Position numbers and translations under genes: made by a program. 64,000 nt of DNA from Atriophallophorus winterbourni. Its lineage: Eukaryota > Platyhelminthes > Trematoda > Plagiorchiida > Microphallidae. Location: contig JACCGJ010013674.1 in NCBI GenBank assembly GCA_013407085.1, positions 62,001 to 126,000 of the forward strand, written 5' to 3'. Below are positions 45,001-57,000 of this stretch, piece by piece (the stretch's first letter is position 1; the number at the start of each line of letters is the position of its first letter). A model generated the notes under the pieces. That model worked only from the letters and a program-made list of their open reading frames with translations, was not told the origin of the DNA and made no database searches.

Positions 45001-48000
45001 TTGGATCCCTATAACCTCGTTGTTTAGATGGTCATTACAAATTTCGCTCGTTCGTCACACAACGTCCTTGGATAAAACAAAGGGCAGCGACTTTTAATTC
45101 GGCTAGTCACATCCGCCGTGTCATGATGCCATCATTGTATTTCTGAGGTTTTTATAAAGAAAACGCTTATCTGACGAAAACACCACCGAACCTTTCACTA
45201 AGCTGATAGAACGAGCCCACCCAGCTGGCATCAGAACAGGTATTTCGTCAAGCTAGCTTGTCCAGCGCCATTTTCGATTTCGTTTACCAGTTTCTTTTAT
45301 TCATGACATTATTTTTTCTAACGGTTCCTATGGACCTTACAGCCATTGCACTGTTTCAATGCTCTGAAATTTCAAACTTTCTTGTACCTTTCAGGAAAAA
45401 ATTCGTCAACTTTTATACAATACAAAGGAACACTTGATAGTTCGTTTACGAAAAAGTAAAATCAAAATCACTTCCGGTAAGTTGCTGTTCGCTTGATATT
45501 TTACCCATCCCTCGATGTTGTTTTGATTTGTCACCATGTTTCTCCAGCTTCCATTCACCAGTCCTTGATGTCTCGTGCACCGGAAGTGAGCACCGCCATG
45601 AATTATCTACTGGCCACGGGTAATCTTCCTCCAACGGTGCGCTCTTATTTGGCTCCTCAACTTGGCGGTCAATCCACCGGGTTGAGCGTTCCCGCGGACA
45701 ATGTGAATTTCCTCCGCCTGGCCGCGCAGTTTCGTGCCGTGCATCGTGGGGCAATGTTTACCGAGATTCGTACGACTTCTGTCCGTAGACTGCTGCCAGA
45801 GGCTTGGGGGTTTCTATGCCCGGTTCACACTCCGGATGGGGCTCCCTGTGGTCTGTTGAATCACCTGGCAGAACCGGTGGAGGTATCAGTTTCATTTCAG
45901 CGTGATTCTGTGGCTTTTAATTCATCTGTGGTTCATCGAGTGTTTTTTCGTTTCAGGCTGTTTGTGAAACGCCAAAGCAAACTAATGTGGATGCTTTGGC
46001 AACATGGCTCGTTACCAATAAGGTTCGCTCCGTTGAATTGTCCCGTCAATTGTCAGGAGTTTCCGCGGAACAGAATGCGTTGCCCATTCTTTTAGACGGT
46101 CGTCTATTGGGCTGGTCTTCGTCCATTGCTGAAGCTAAACGTTTGGCTGGGGAGCTACGAGATTTGAAACTAAATGGCCAGTCAAAGCATATTCCGTACA
46201 ACATGGAAATCGCTCTGGTTCTTCCCACAGATGTCGGATCGCAGTATCCTGGATTATTTTTATTTACTGGTGGCTCAAGACTACTTCGTCCCGTGCGAAA
46301 CTTTCGAAACGGGGACCAACCGCTTTCGGGCAGTTTGATTGAATGGATCGGGACGTTCGAACAACCTTATTTAGATATCGCTGTCTCTGAAGCGGAACTT
46401 CATGAACTGGATGCAGAGCGTCAGACACATATGGAGTTAGCACCGGAGAATATTTTCAGTTTCGTCGCTGGATTGACTCCTTATCAAGACTTTAATCAGG
46501 TTGGTCCTTGTTGGCCTTGTGTACTTTCGCTTCACAATTTTGTCCCCATTGGCCTAGAATTACAACAGGTACAGAGCGAATTTGAGCAGGCTAATCAGAT
46601 AATCATGGGCGGACTTAAAATCCGGTGGGAAAAATATGCAAATATTTATGGTGAACCGTTGCTTATTATTTTACTAAATATTATTGTTGTCTCCAAAATC
46701 TATTACATATTTAGGCGCCCTATCTCTTAAAAAGAAGAAGCCGTCTTCTCTTGGTTCTTACCAAGTAAAATGTATATTTCTGACAGCCTAGCACAACGGT
46801 TAGTTTTTCTTAGCGTCTCTTTTGTGCCTCCGATCATTGCTATTTCGATTCAAATCCAAACCAAACCTTTCACTAAAAACTGCTACTTTGAATATAGGCG
46901 GCTTACTCGCTTAATAGTGTCACTGGTCAAAGTAACGATGCCTTGTTCTTAACAAAATTCTAACGAGCTCCTGCAAACGTCCATAGAATTCATCCTTGGC
47001 AAGGTCAGTACCATCGTTATTCACTTTTTCAGCAGCTACAATCTTCACTGGATTTTGATTCATCAATTTTTATATGGCACACAGTCTTGCCGCACGAATG
47101 TGGCTGTGGACCACCATCCAGTCTAGTAATGCAACACCAGCCTGCCAGTCGTAACAATGCTAACACCAGCATGACTAGATGCCACTTGGTCAGCTTTGCT
47201 GGACAGATATGTATGATATGCGTCAGTTCGGAAGGTCAGACGAACGATCACCAGAGCAGAATTTTGTGAACGCATCTCCGCAAACTGCTTCTGCAAATTT
47301 AAAAGCTAACAATCATATGAGCCACAACCACCTGTTGTCCAGCGTCCGTGCTACGAAATTGACTGCTGTACACGGGCGAAAGAACACTAATGGCGTTATG
47401 AGCATACGATTTATGTGAAAAAATAAGCTAGGTTGAGGACCGCAATGAAATAATTGCATCAATTATTTGCCTAGAAACCTGAAATCCTTGTTGCGCATGC
47501 AGCATGAGGGCACTGGATATCTCATTGTTTGTGCACCCGATACCCCCCTTTTATCCGCGTTAAAGTCAACGTCAACGTCGGATACCCTGCTTTGTCGTAA
47601 AATCCTTACTCGTAAGGCAGTGCTTTGAGAACGTATTTACCTGATTTCTATTCATTGACTTTTGCTGGTGTGAGTGAGTGCATCTCTATCCAATAAAGTG
47701 ACTTTGGATGTCTAATTACTGCCTGTCTGATGGCCTACCGTGGGTATTCCATTAAGACCAATTGCTCACTTATACTTATCTCTTTCTTTCTAGTCTCCAC
47801 GCAACATGTACCAATGTCAAATGGCTAAACAGACAATGGGCCACTCAAGCTACACTTGGCGACACCGTTCCGATGCCAAGGCATATCGTCTGATTACACC
47901 ACAAAGTCCCTTGGTTAGGACTAAGACCTACGTGAAATACGATATGGATCATTACCCTTTGGGCTTCAACGCCATTGTAGCTGTCATGTCGTACACGGTA

Positions 48001-51000
48001 AATCACATTTTTTCGTTTACAATCAAGCATCACCTTAATCAATGGCAACCATTCATTAACAAATGAAATATATCCTCTAATGTAGCAGTTCCCAACCATT
48101 TAATGCCCCGCACCCCTGAGATATTTTAATCTGCTTCCACACTCCTTATAATACATGTGAATATTTTCGCTATTTCCAATGCACATGGCTTTATCACCTC
48201 TTCTGAAATTGTGTGGGGTTTCTTGGATTTGGATACTTTACACGTCACGTGGTATGAAGCCATCATTAGTGGTTTGTCGGAATGATTCCTTGTGAATCCA
48301 TGCCGTTCCTTTTGGATTTCAATGATTCCACATCATGATCTGTAAAATCTGCTCCACCATGCCAGTTTCTGAAGTGTTCTTACCACTTCGATGGCTTCAA
48401 ATTTGCGTTTGAGATGACAACATTACACTGTAGGTATTGGAGTTTTTGAAAATCTTCAGTTATTTCACTGCACGTAGAAACAAACTGAAGATAATCATCA
48501 TTCCATTTCATTCTCGTTGACATGGTTAAAGTTTAATTACTAATTTGGATAGTGTAATCTGAAAAATATATAGTGAAAAATAATGGCAACAAAGGTAACA
48601 ATATAAGTAAAATACATTCGTATAAAAATTGTTTATTAGAGACATACAAGAGAAGTGATCACTACGCGAACATAGAATTTGCTGGAAAATTGACAAAGAA
48701 TCGGCAGAGAATGACAACACTTAATACAAGACATAAACTGCCAATGCGCTTCGCGCCCCCCATGTGGTCCGTAAGAACGAAGACTTCCATGTCTTTTTGA
48801 TGTCACAGCACGCTTTACACATTGTTACATTTGTTGATTGTCACAGTATTGAAAGTTTATTAATCATACATTTATTATTTAGTGTGGGGGATGTGAGCAA
48901 CACATTGCTTTGTACATCTATTACATTTTAACGATTGACTCGCACTTTTCAACAATGATTTAATACTATAGTTTTCTAATCGAAATGGTGTAACAGAACT
49001 TCTATAATCCCTTAACATAGATGATAATGGTATGTAGATTATATATGAAATCACAAGCAATATGCTAGGCAACTCACAGCAATCTGTTAGACTGTCCATG
49101 GGCTAAAATACTACAAATTGTCCACGAATGTTCCTGCATGCAACTCAACGAAGGTCGTAAATCAATCTATCACGGTATGCATGTTCTGCACAACACAACT
49201 GTTCTCAATGACAGTTACATGCTATTAAGCCCTCAACGAATTATTTTGTTAGACGCTTATTAGAAATTGTTATATTCATTTAACCACAAGTCCAGGTTTT
49301 CGCACTCAAGCATGATGTTTACAAATCTCACGGATATGCTCTGGGAGTGGAAACACCCTAACAGCTTTGTGCCGAGCAAACGAAGCCCGTAACTAACACA
49401 GTCCATCCCAAATAAAGAATATCGTTATTCCTGAAATTCGTTGTCTAATATCTGGCACACCATTTGTGTCTCTTTCCCACCTTGTAGGTTACTTCCTCTA
49501 GTATTATTTGACACGTGGAATGATTATGTTGCTGACTGATGTTCCCGTGAGGCCAGCCAGGCATCTTCTTATTTATACTTATTGTCGCTGATCTCTACAT
49601 GCTCGGGCATATTGGTTTACCCTTCTTATCCAGGGCTATGATATGGAAGATGCCATGGTGATAAATAAGAGCTCTTACGAACGAGGTCTCGCTGCTGCAT
49701 GCATTTACAAATCGGAAGTTCTGGATCTATCAACGCTCAGCAAGCCTGTCTCTTCTCGTGGTCCACCAAACGCCCGACGGAAGGCAGATACTGCTGAACA
49801 TTACTTTGGTTTGTCATATTGTGAACTGTAGTGCATGTAGATCATGATCCTACTGTCTCTATCTGATTAGTGCAAACAGCGCGAAACTGGTCGTGGATTG
49901 TGTGTGTGTGTGTGATGTATATGCATGCAAATACGCATTTTTGTAGAGAAGATTGTTCGGCAACATGTTTTATTTCTTTGCCTATTCTTTGGTTCACTGA
50001 CAAGAATGCTGGACCCATGAGAACGCTTGGCAATAGCATGTCTAACTGTTTTTGATGTCCCAACTTCAACCAGGCTTGCTTATTACTTTAACCCACCCGT
50101 TCATTATACAATTCATTTTCCTGAAGCCTAAAGAACACAACAGCCTATTTGCCTATTCGTAACATTTGAACGCCTCATTAACCTCGTCCTGTCCTAGTAA
50201 TTCCTATAAATACCTGAACCGGGTTTAAAGTTAGGTACCTCGAACAACATTTCGTTGTGCTGGACTTATTATTATATCCCACGCGCATGCTAACCTTTCA
50301 CTGCACCTGAATTGCAAATCCACATAAGCTACACGAGTGCGATTCATGTTACTTTTAAAATAGTTCTTTTACCGAGGTATTGTTTCGCTCCCTTCGTCCC
50401 TTTACCAATTTCCGGCTGTTTGACTCCATCAAGCGAAGACCACAACCTTAGGTTCAGATTGATTCTTGAAAGAGAGGTGAGGGGATACACGACGTTTTGA
50501 CTTCAAATAAATTTCACTCGACCTGTCTTCGAGTATTTTCAATATTCGTTTTTTATTAGGGTGGCATTAAATTCTGTGTTGTAAATTTATCTAGTATTCA
50601 GGAACTTCAAATAAAAGTAAACTAAGTTCGTCTTTGAAATCACTGTTTAATTAGGTTTGTAAAACGAATCTCGATGTTTAAACACAGAGTCACATAGTGA
50701 TTCCTGGTCAAGTGCTCGTGTTTGACCAAAGCAATATGTTGGTCACACACCCCAACGCACTTACCACAATCGGTTTCCGGCTGTTTAGCTTCATCAAGTG
50801 GAGATGGTAAGATTCGATTTAGTGGGTCTATCTGATGACGGCAAGTAGCCAGAAACCAATTGTGGTATATAAGTACGGGAAATGTGAGCAGCACATTACT
50901 TAAGAAATAAAGGTTTTTAAAAAAATATATATATACGTACTTTTGCGTTATTTCCTCACACATTTTGACCGTTTTATTATTGTTTACCTTCATCAGGCAG

Positions 51001-54000
51001 GGAGATTACAATTAGGATCAACTTGCCTTTGAGTTTTTAGGAGATTGCCTATCCAACGTAATGTACCTTAATGTCTAGGCTTGGGCAACCTGACAGTATC
51101 TTAGCCCACGTGTAGTCTGTGACTGCACGGCACTTTGCCTGGATCAGCCTTGTGCTTTCATACCATACCATACCTTAATGCACTCAAACACTAACTGGCT
51201 TTGGTGGTATTTTACTGTTCATTGCTGTCTTGCCTCAGTCTTCATCTGATTTCCTGCTTGAATGAAAAGCTTAACAGGCTGAAGCATAATTGAACAGTCA
51301 ACTGATGTGTAACAAACCTCTAAACGCCCATCGGAATCATGGGCCAACCTATCAGTTTTATTTTCTTTGATTGCCACACATTGCCAGTATTTCTACGTTC
51401 AGCATATCACATATATGTTGACGCATACCGAATCAGTGTGTTCTTTACTTTTCATCTGACATTCTGCTCCGGTTGTACGCTTACTTCACCTTGGTTTACC
51501 TTCATATGCAGGTACTCCAAACGAACCCCCGAGCGGTTTGGACATTGATGGTTTTCCCCCGGTAGGGGCTCGCCTGATTCCCGGGGTCAGTCCACTCTAC
51601 TGTTACACTCACATTGAAACACATCATACCACCGTGGTGAAATACGAGGGCGGAGAACAAATCGCTTACGTGGATGCCATCTCTTTAAATGGGTCTTGGT
51701 GTCAAGTAAGTAATTTCAGTTCCATTGAAGTGATCACAGTGTGCTCGATGCTTACTCGCCACTTATTACCATTGCTTTTTTATCAAACGACGGCTTATCC
51801 GCATAGTCTGGTATGATTAGACTGTAACACACGACGAAGCGTTCAAGATTTGGAGCTCAAGACAGAGAAAACAGCTTTATTCGTTAAATCGAATATTCAG
51901 CTAATAAAATTAAGGAATAAGAGAGATACGTTATGGTTGAATGGAAAAAATAAGTTTCTGGTCACCTTAAAATCTGCAACAGCTTCCGTTCCATCCACCA
52001 ACGGCAGCAAGCGTTGTGATGAGGGTTGACGAAATTTCAGTTTGAAAAATCGTGTCGTTTCGGCGTTCAATTGAATCTTCTTCAACCGCCGTAACGAAAA
52101 CATCATCATCAGCTTTTGAAGCGTGCGATGCGTAAAATTTCCTTCGTTTGAAAAATTAAAATGTGTGGAAATATTTATTTTGAGCACGGCCGATTTAAAG
52201 ACCATATGCGACTTTCTCAAACATTTCGTTAATCCAGTTGATGTCTTGCTTCCATTTGTATGGCTAGTTGTAACTCTTCATAGGTAAGATCACAAGCCGT
52301 AAGGTCGTCGACTACACATGGGCTGAGGCACTGTCAGATTACAATTGTAATGCGTTTTGCACCTTCGAAGTGCAGTGCTCTGCGGCTAGACGTCGACTTA
52401 TCAAACAGCACTTTATTGCTTGACAATCATGCGTTTGAAACTTTTGATCGTTTTACGTATCTCGTTGGTTGTATCAATAATTCTACATCGTTAGATGACG
52501 AGGTCTCGGTACGCATTTTAAGTCGCCTTAGAGTTCCGCATCCTAAGCCACTTCTGTCGTCAGAAAGGACTGTCTCTGTTACTCAAAGGTAGAATGTACA
52601 AAACGACAATTTGGGCTGTTTTACTGTATGGGTTCGACCGATTTATGTGTATCGTTGCGAACCTTGCGGGAGAGATTGTTCCTCCCGAATCGGACTGTTT
52701 AGTCATTCGAAAAGATGTGTAAAATGAAAAAATCATGTTAGTGAGACTCCAGCGTACCAATCAGCATGCCAATCAATTTAGCACGAGCAAGAAACCAATG
52801 CTGAGAATAATCGCGCATCCAATTTTTCCCAGTAGGTTCCTTAGCATATGGAACATCGTCACTCCATGTTCATTTCTCTTGACTCCAATCCCAATAAACT
52901 ATCTTGATGAACAGTCATTTCTACACGCCGTTAATCAATTTGTCTTTTTGGATTACTCGTGAGTAGCAACTACATCTACATTATCAACAATGTTGTCGTG
53001 GCTACTGCTGTCGCTAAGTGTGGTTCGTTGGTCAGTAACCATGTCCTTCCAGAGTTCTATTCCAAAATTCCAAATTTCACTGTTAAACTTATCTGGTTTA
53101 GCACGCCAGGATTTCCACTTTAAATAAGGCATGGCGATTTGCACGACAGTTCATCAGAAATAAAGCGCATTTCGCCCGACAGAACGATCAACCTGTGGGA
53201 TCGAGGACTTTCGGTAGGCCAAGTGGACCGAAGTTTGCTTGAAATACCTTGTTTTTCACCTATCTTTCAGGCAATGTATCTCGAGATTCATAACTGACCT
53301 GGTTGTTGTAAACCATTTCGAATTTTTGTGTATTTCAATCGTTTTTCATGCTTGTTGCTAATCTACCTTAGCTGTCAACCCTCTGATTCCAGGCTACCAT
53401 CACGCTTCGTCTACCCCGTCCTCCAGACATCGGTGACAAATATAGTAGTCGTCATGGTCAAAAGGGAATCAATAGTTTGTTGGTCCCCGGAGAAGAGATG
53501 CCTTGGACGGTGGAGAGCGGTATTGTCCCTGATTTGATCTTTAACCCTCACGGATTTCCTACTCGAATGACCATGGGTATGGTGGTGGAGTTTCTGGCCG
53601 GCAAATCTGCTGCTTTAACTGGTAGGTCGTTTCAAACAACGCGATGCTTGGCCTCACCATCCCTGGAATTATTTGTGATTTAGACCTGGCAGCAAGTCAC
53701 AGTTCTACAATTAACTCTGATGTTTATTTTCCGATTTTTACACGAATCATAGTAAATTATGTATGTATGTATGTACGTATGTATGTATGTATGTATGAGA
53801 TGACAATTGTGATCCATGCAAAGTCTCCGACAGTCAGACTGCAAGTAGCATAAGATACTGTCAGGTTGCCCAGTCCTTGACGCATTGTACCCGCCTTCGA
53901 TTCGAATATTGTAGTATATAAAGACAAATCAAATATGTTCTTTGTATCACTCGTTTTTCTAGAAGAAGCAACCTTTGTTCGAAAATTTTAAAATGGAGCG

Positions 54001-57000
54001 TTTAGGTAGTTTAAAACACAACCCTATGTACTATGCTCTGTTTGTCTTTCGCAATCGAATTCTATACAAATTACAAATACAAAGCAAAAAATATACACAT
54101 TATATCGACGAGATAAATTCAACTGTAATTGTTCAATAAGCAATTCCCTTTGACAAAGTTATCGTAAAGCAAATGGGATAGATGCCCTTTGATATGGAGA
54201 AGTTCCGGATGGCACTATGGTGTGTTTTGATCGAGTCTTTGACTGGATCAGGCTTGTGCTTTCATTCATTCATTCGTCCTTTACCGACTTTTTCAGATAA
54301 ATCCTTTTCAATTAGTTTCGAATGGATTTGACAAAAGATTTCAATCCATGCAATTCATGATAATATTGATGATTTAATATACTTTTCATAAAGCGCGCGT
54401 CATATTTTGGACTGTCCATCATCAATGAGCTAATAAAAACAATTTTGATATATCTACTATATATATATATCAATATTGAATGTATTGATGATAATTTAAG
54501 ACTTTTCTAATAAAGCACGGTCAATTCATCAGAACTATTTTGAGCAAAGCTGGTAAAAATCATTCGAAAAACGTATGAGTGGCCTCGGTATCCAACGCTG
54601 TTTATTGATGTAAACGGCTCACGGAACCGAATTTCACTGTCTCCACCCGATGAGGGCAATCAGCGTGAACCGGTGGTTGGGTGTAAGTGCGGAGATTTGA
54701 GCAACTCGCGATACACTGGTTTGATTTAGATTACATATTTTACAATTTCGAACTCGTCGCATTGGTTAATTTTTTTTAGATTCTTGCGCACCTTTTTTGA
54801 ATTTGTTACGTGCGACCTCATCGTTCCGTTCGTTTTATGGCGTATCTCCTCGATCGGTCATTAACCATTGTTGTCCGTATTGGGAAACTGTTCGGTTTTG
54901 TTGTATAATTTTATTGCATTATCGATCGATCGCTCGATCGATTGCTGGTTTCGTTCGTTCTCACCTTAGAAAAAATTGGTCGCAATTTTTCGTTTAATGT
55001 CGGTCCTGGATGTAGAAGATTTACATTTAAACTTGAAACCGTTTCACATTGCGGAAAGTGCAGTACTTCGCGAACCATTCATGGCATTCGTTTGCGCACT
55101 GTCTTTCTTGATTGTTTGCACCAGCCATGCAGTTGTTTCAATTTCGTTTGAAACCAGAATAAGTTAACACCGATATGCATTATCTACGTTTAATACAAGC
55201 TTTAACGTGAACGAACCTTGTCATTAGATCAATAATATCGTGTGTGTGTATGTTATACTAAACTTTTATGTGTCCTGTCCCCCAGGCACCCGGGTTGACG
55301 CTACTCCGTTTCAATGGAATGAAGAGCGACCGCCGTACTTTGAATATTGCCAACAATTGGCCAACTGTGGATTCAATTATTGGGGCACGGAGATGATGAT
55401 GTCCGGCTGCAATGGCCGTCAGCTGGAAGCCCATATCTACATCGGCGTGGTGTATTATCAGCGGCTGCGACACATGGTTGCTGATAAATATCAGGTGACA
55501 GTAATGTTCAGATTCATTTGTCCTTCGGCGCCCATTTTTCTTCCCAAAGGCCTCGGTAAACAACAACTTCGTAATATCACACTTCAGCATTTTTTCCTGA
55601 AGTACAAGGTATCATGGCGACCGCCTTCTGTTTTCTTTTCAGCCATAAGTCTTAGATCCTGTTTTTCTATGTGATTGTGTTTGTGTGTAAGTACAAGCTT
55701 GGATCCACCTAAAGTACCACACAATCACAGATTGCACATGGCCAGTTTTATACATGTGAAAATTGGCAATTAGCGATATAGCTTTGATGTGTTTCCACAT
55801 ACCAGCGGCAAATCAATTTAGCTCGGTGCTTACCTGCACAATACTGTACAATTGCACATCCCTACAAGCAAAGTGATGAAGAGTGATAGACTACTCTTAT
55901 CATCATTGAGCACTGGTCTAGAACCAAAGTTCAGTGTAATTCGAAGTGAGATAAACACACGATGGAAAGCGCCAAAAGCAATACCAAGAGCGAAATATGC
56001 AATTGCTTATAACAAGCAGCTTGTTTTTGTAATTTTGCTGCATGTGAACTTTAAGTTTTTCATTTTTCATTTGTTTTAAAAATGATATGACACAATGACG
56101 TTGAATAAAAAATGTGTTATACAACAATAGACAACATGGGCGCCACTGACTTCTGTTTGCAGACATTTCGCTTAAGGTTTCCGGCCATTTTTGAACCCCA
56201 TCCGGTTAAGCGAATACGTTCCACTGAGCTAACCGCTGCACTGAGACTCTTCCCTCTCTGTGTGTGCCACGTCATTGCCTGGCTACCCAGTTTTCTCTCG
56301 GACTCTTTCTATTTCTACAAATAAGAGGCGGTACGATAAGCGCTGGGCTCAGTAACATGGGTTAAAATGTTCAAATTACCTCGGTTCAAATAGATTTTAG
56401 GAGGGTAACGACGCAACGATATATATATATATATATCGCTATACTCCAGGTTGCACACGATGTGCGATTGCTCTAATTTTTCTGTACTATGCATGTAACA
56501 GCGTGTTAAACTGCTTTGCCAATGTGTTGAGCTGCATACGGAAACACGCAGCACTCTCACTGCCATTATCGTATTTTCATTCTAGGCCTGGGCAACCTGA
56601 CTGTATCTTTGCCCACTGACATTCTTTGATTGTGCTGCGCTTTGTCTGGATTCAGACCTGTGATTTCATCCATGCATAAATTACTTCAGGTTCGTGCTGA
56701 AGGTCGTTTTGATCCGATCTTGCGTCAACCAATCAAAGGTCGCAAAGTGGGTGGTGGTATTCGTCTAGGTGAAATGGAACGTGACTGCCTTTTGTCCCAA
56801 GGTCTATCCTTCACGTTGCAAGATCGTATGGTCGACTCAAATTGTGATACGGTCACGGTAAGCTGAGGTTTCTATTCAAAGAAGAACTGTTCCGTATTGT
56901 ATCTGTGCCCCCACCTATGCAAATCTCCTTACAGATGTTGGCCTGTACAAAATGCGGTAGTCTTATGCACACGGATTTGTCTAGAAACGTCACCCCAAGC

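Noticed and set aside
45446..45754. A 102-aa - strand frame opposite POLR1B exon 12.
   Set aside because: It is an antisense shadow of a strongly conserved exon.
47087..47418. Two overlapping + strand frames in POLR1B intron 13.
   Set aside because: They match no polymerase block and no repeat family seen here, and there is no supporting splice site in phase.
56320..56400. A tRNA-like stretch (GGTTCAAAT-type box with a GCGCTGGGCTC arm).
   Set aside because: No acceptor stem or complete cloverleaf can be drawn, and the A box is missing.
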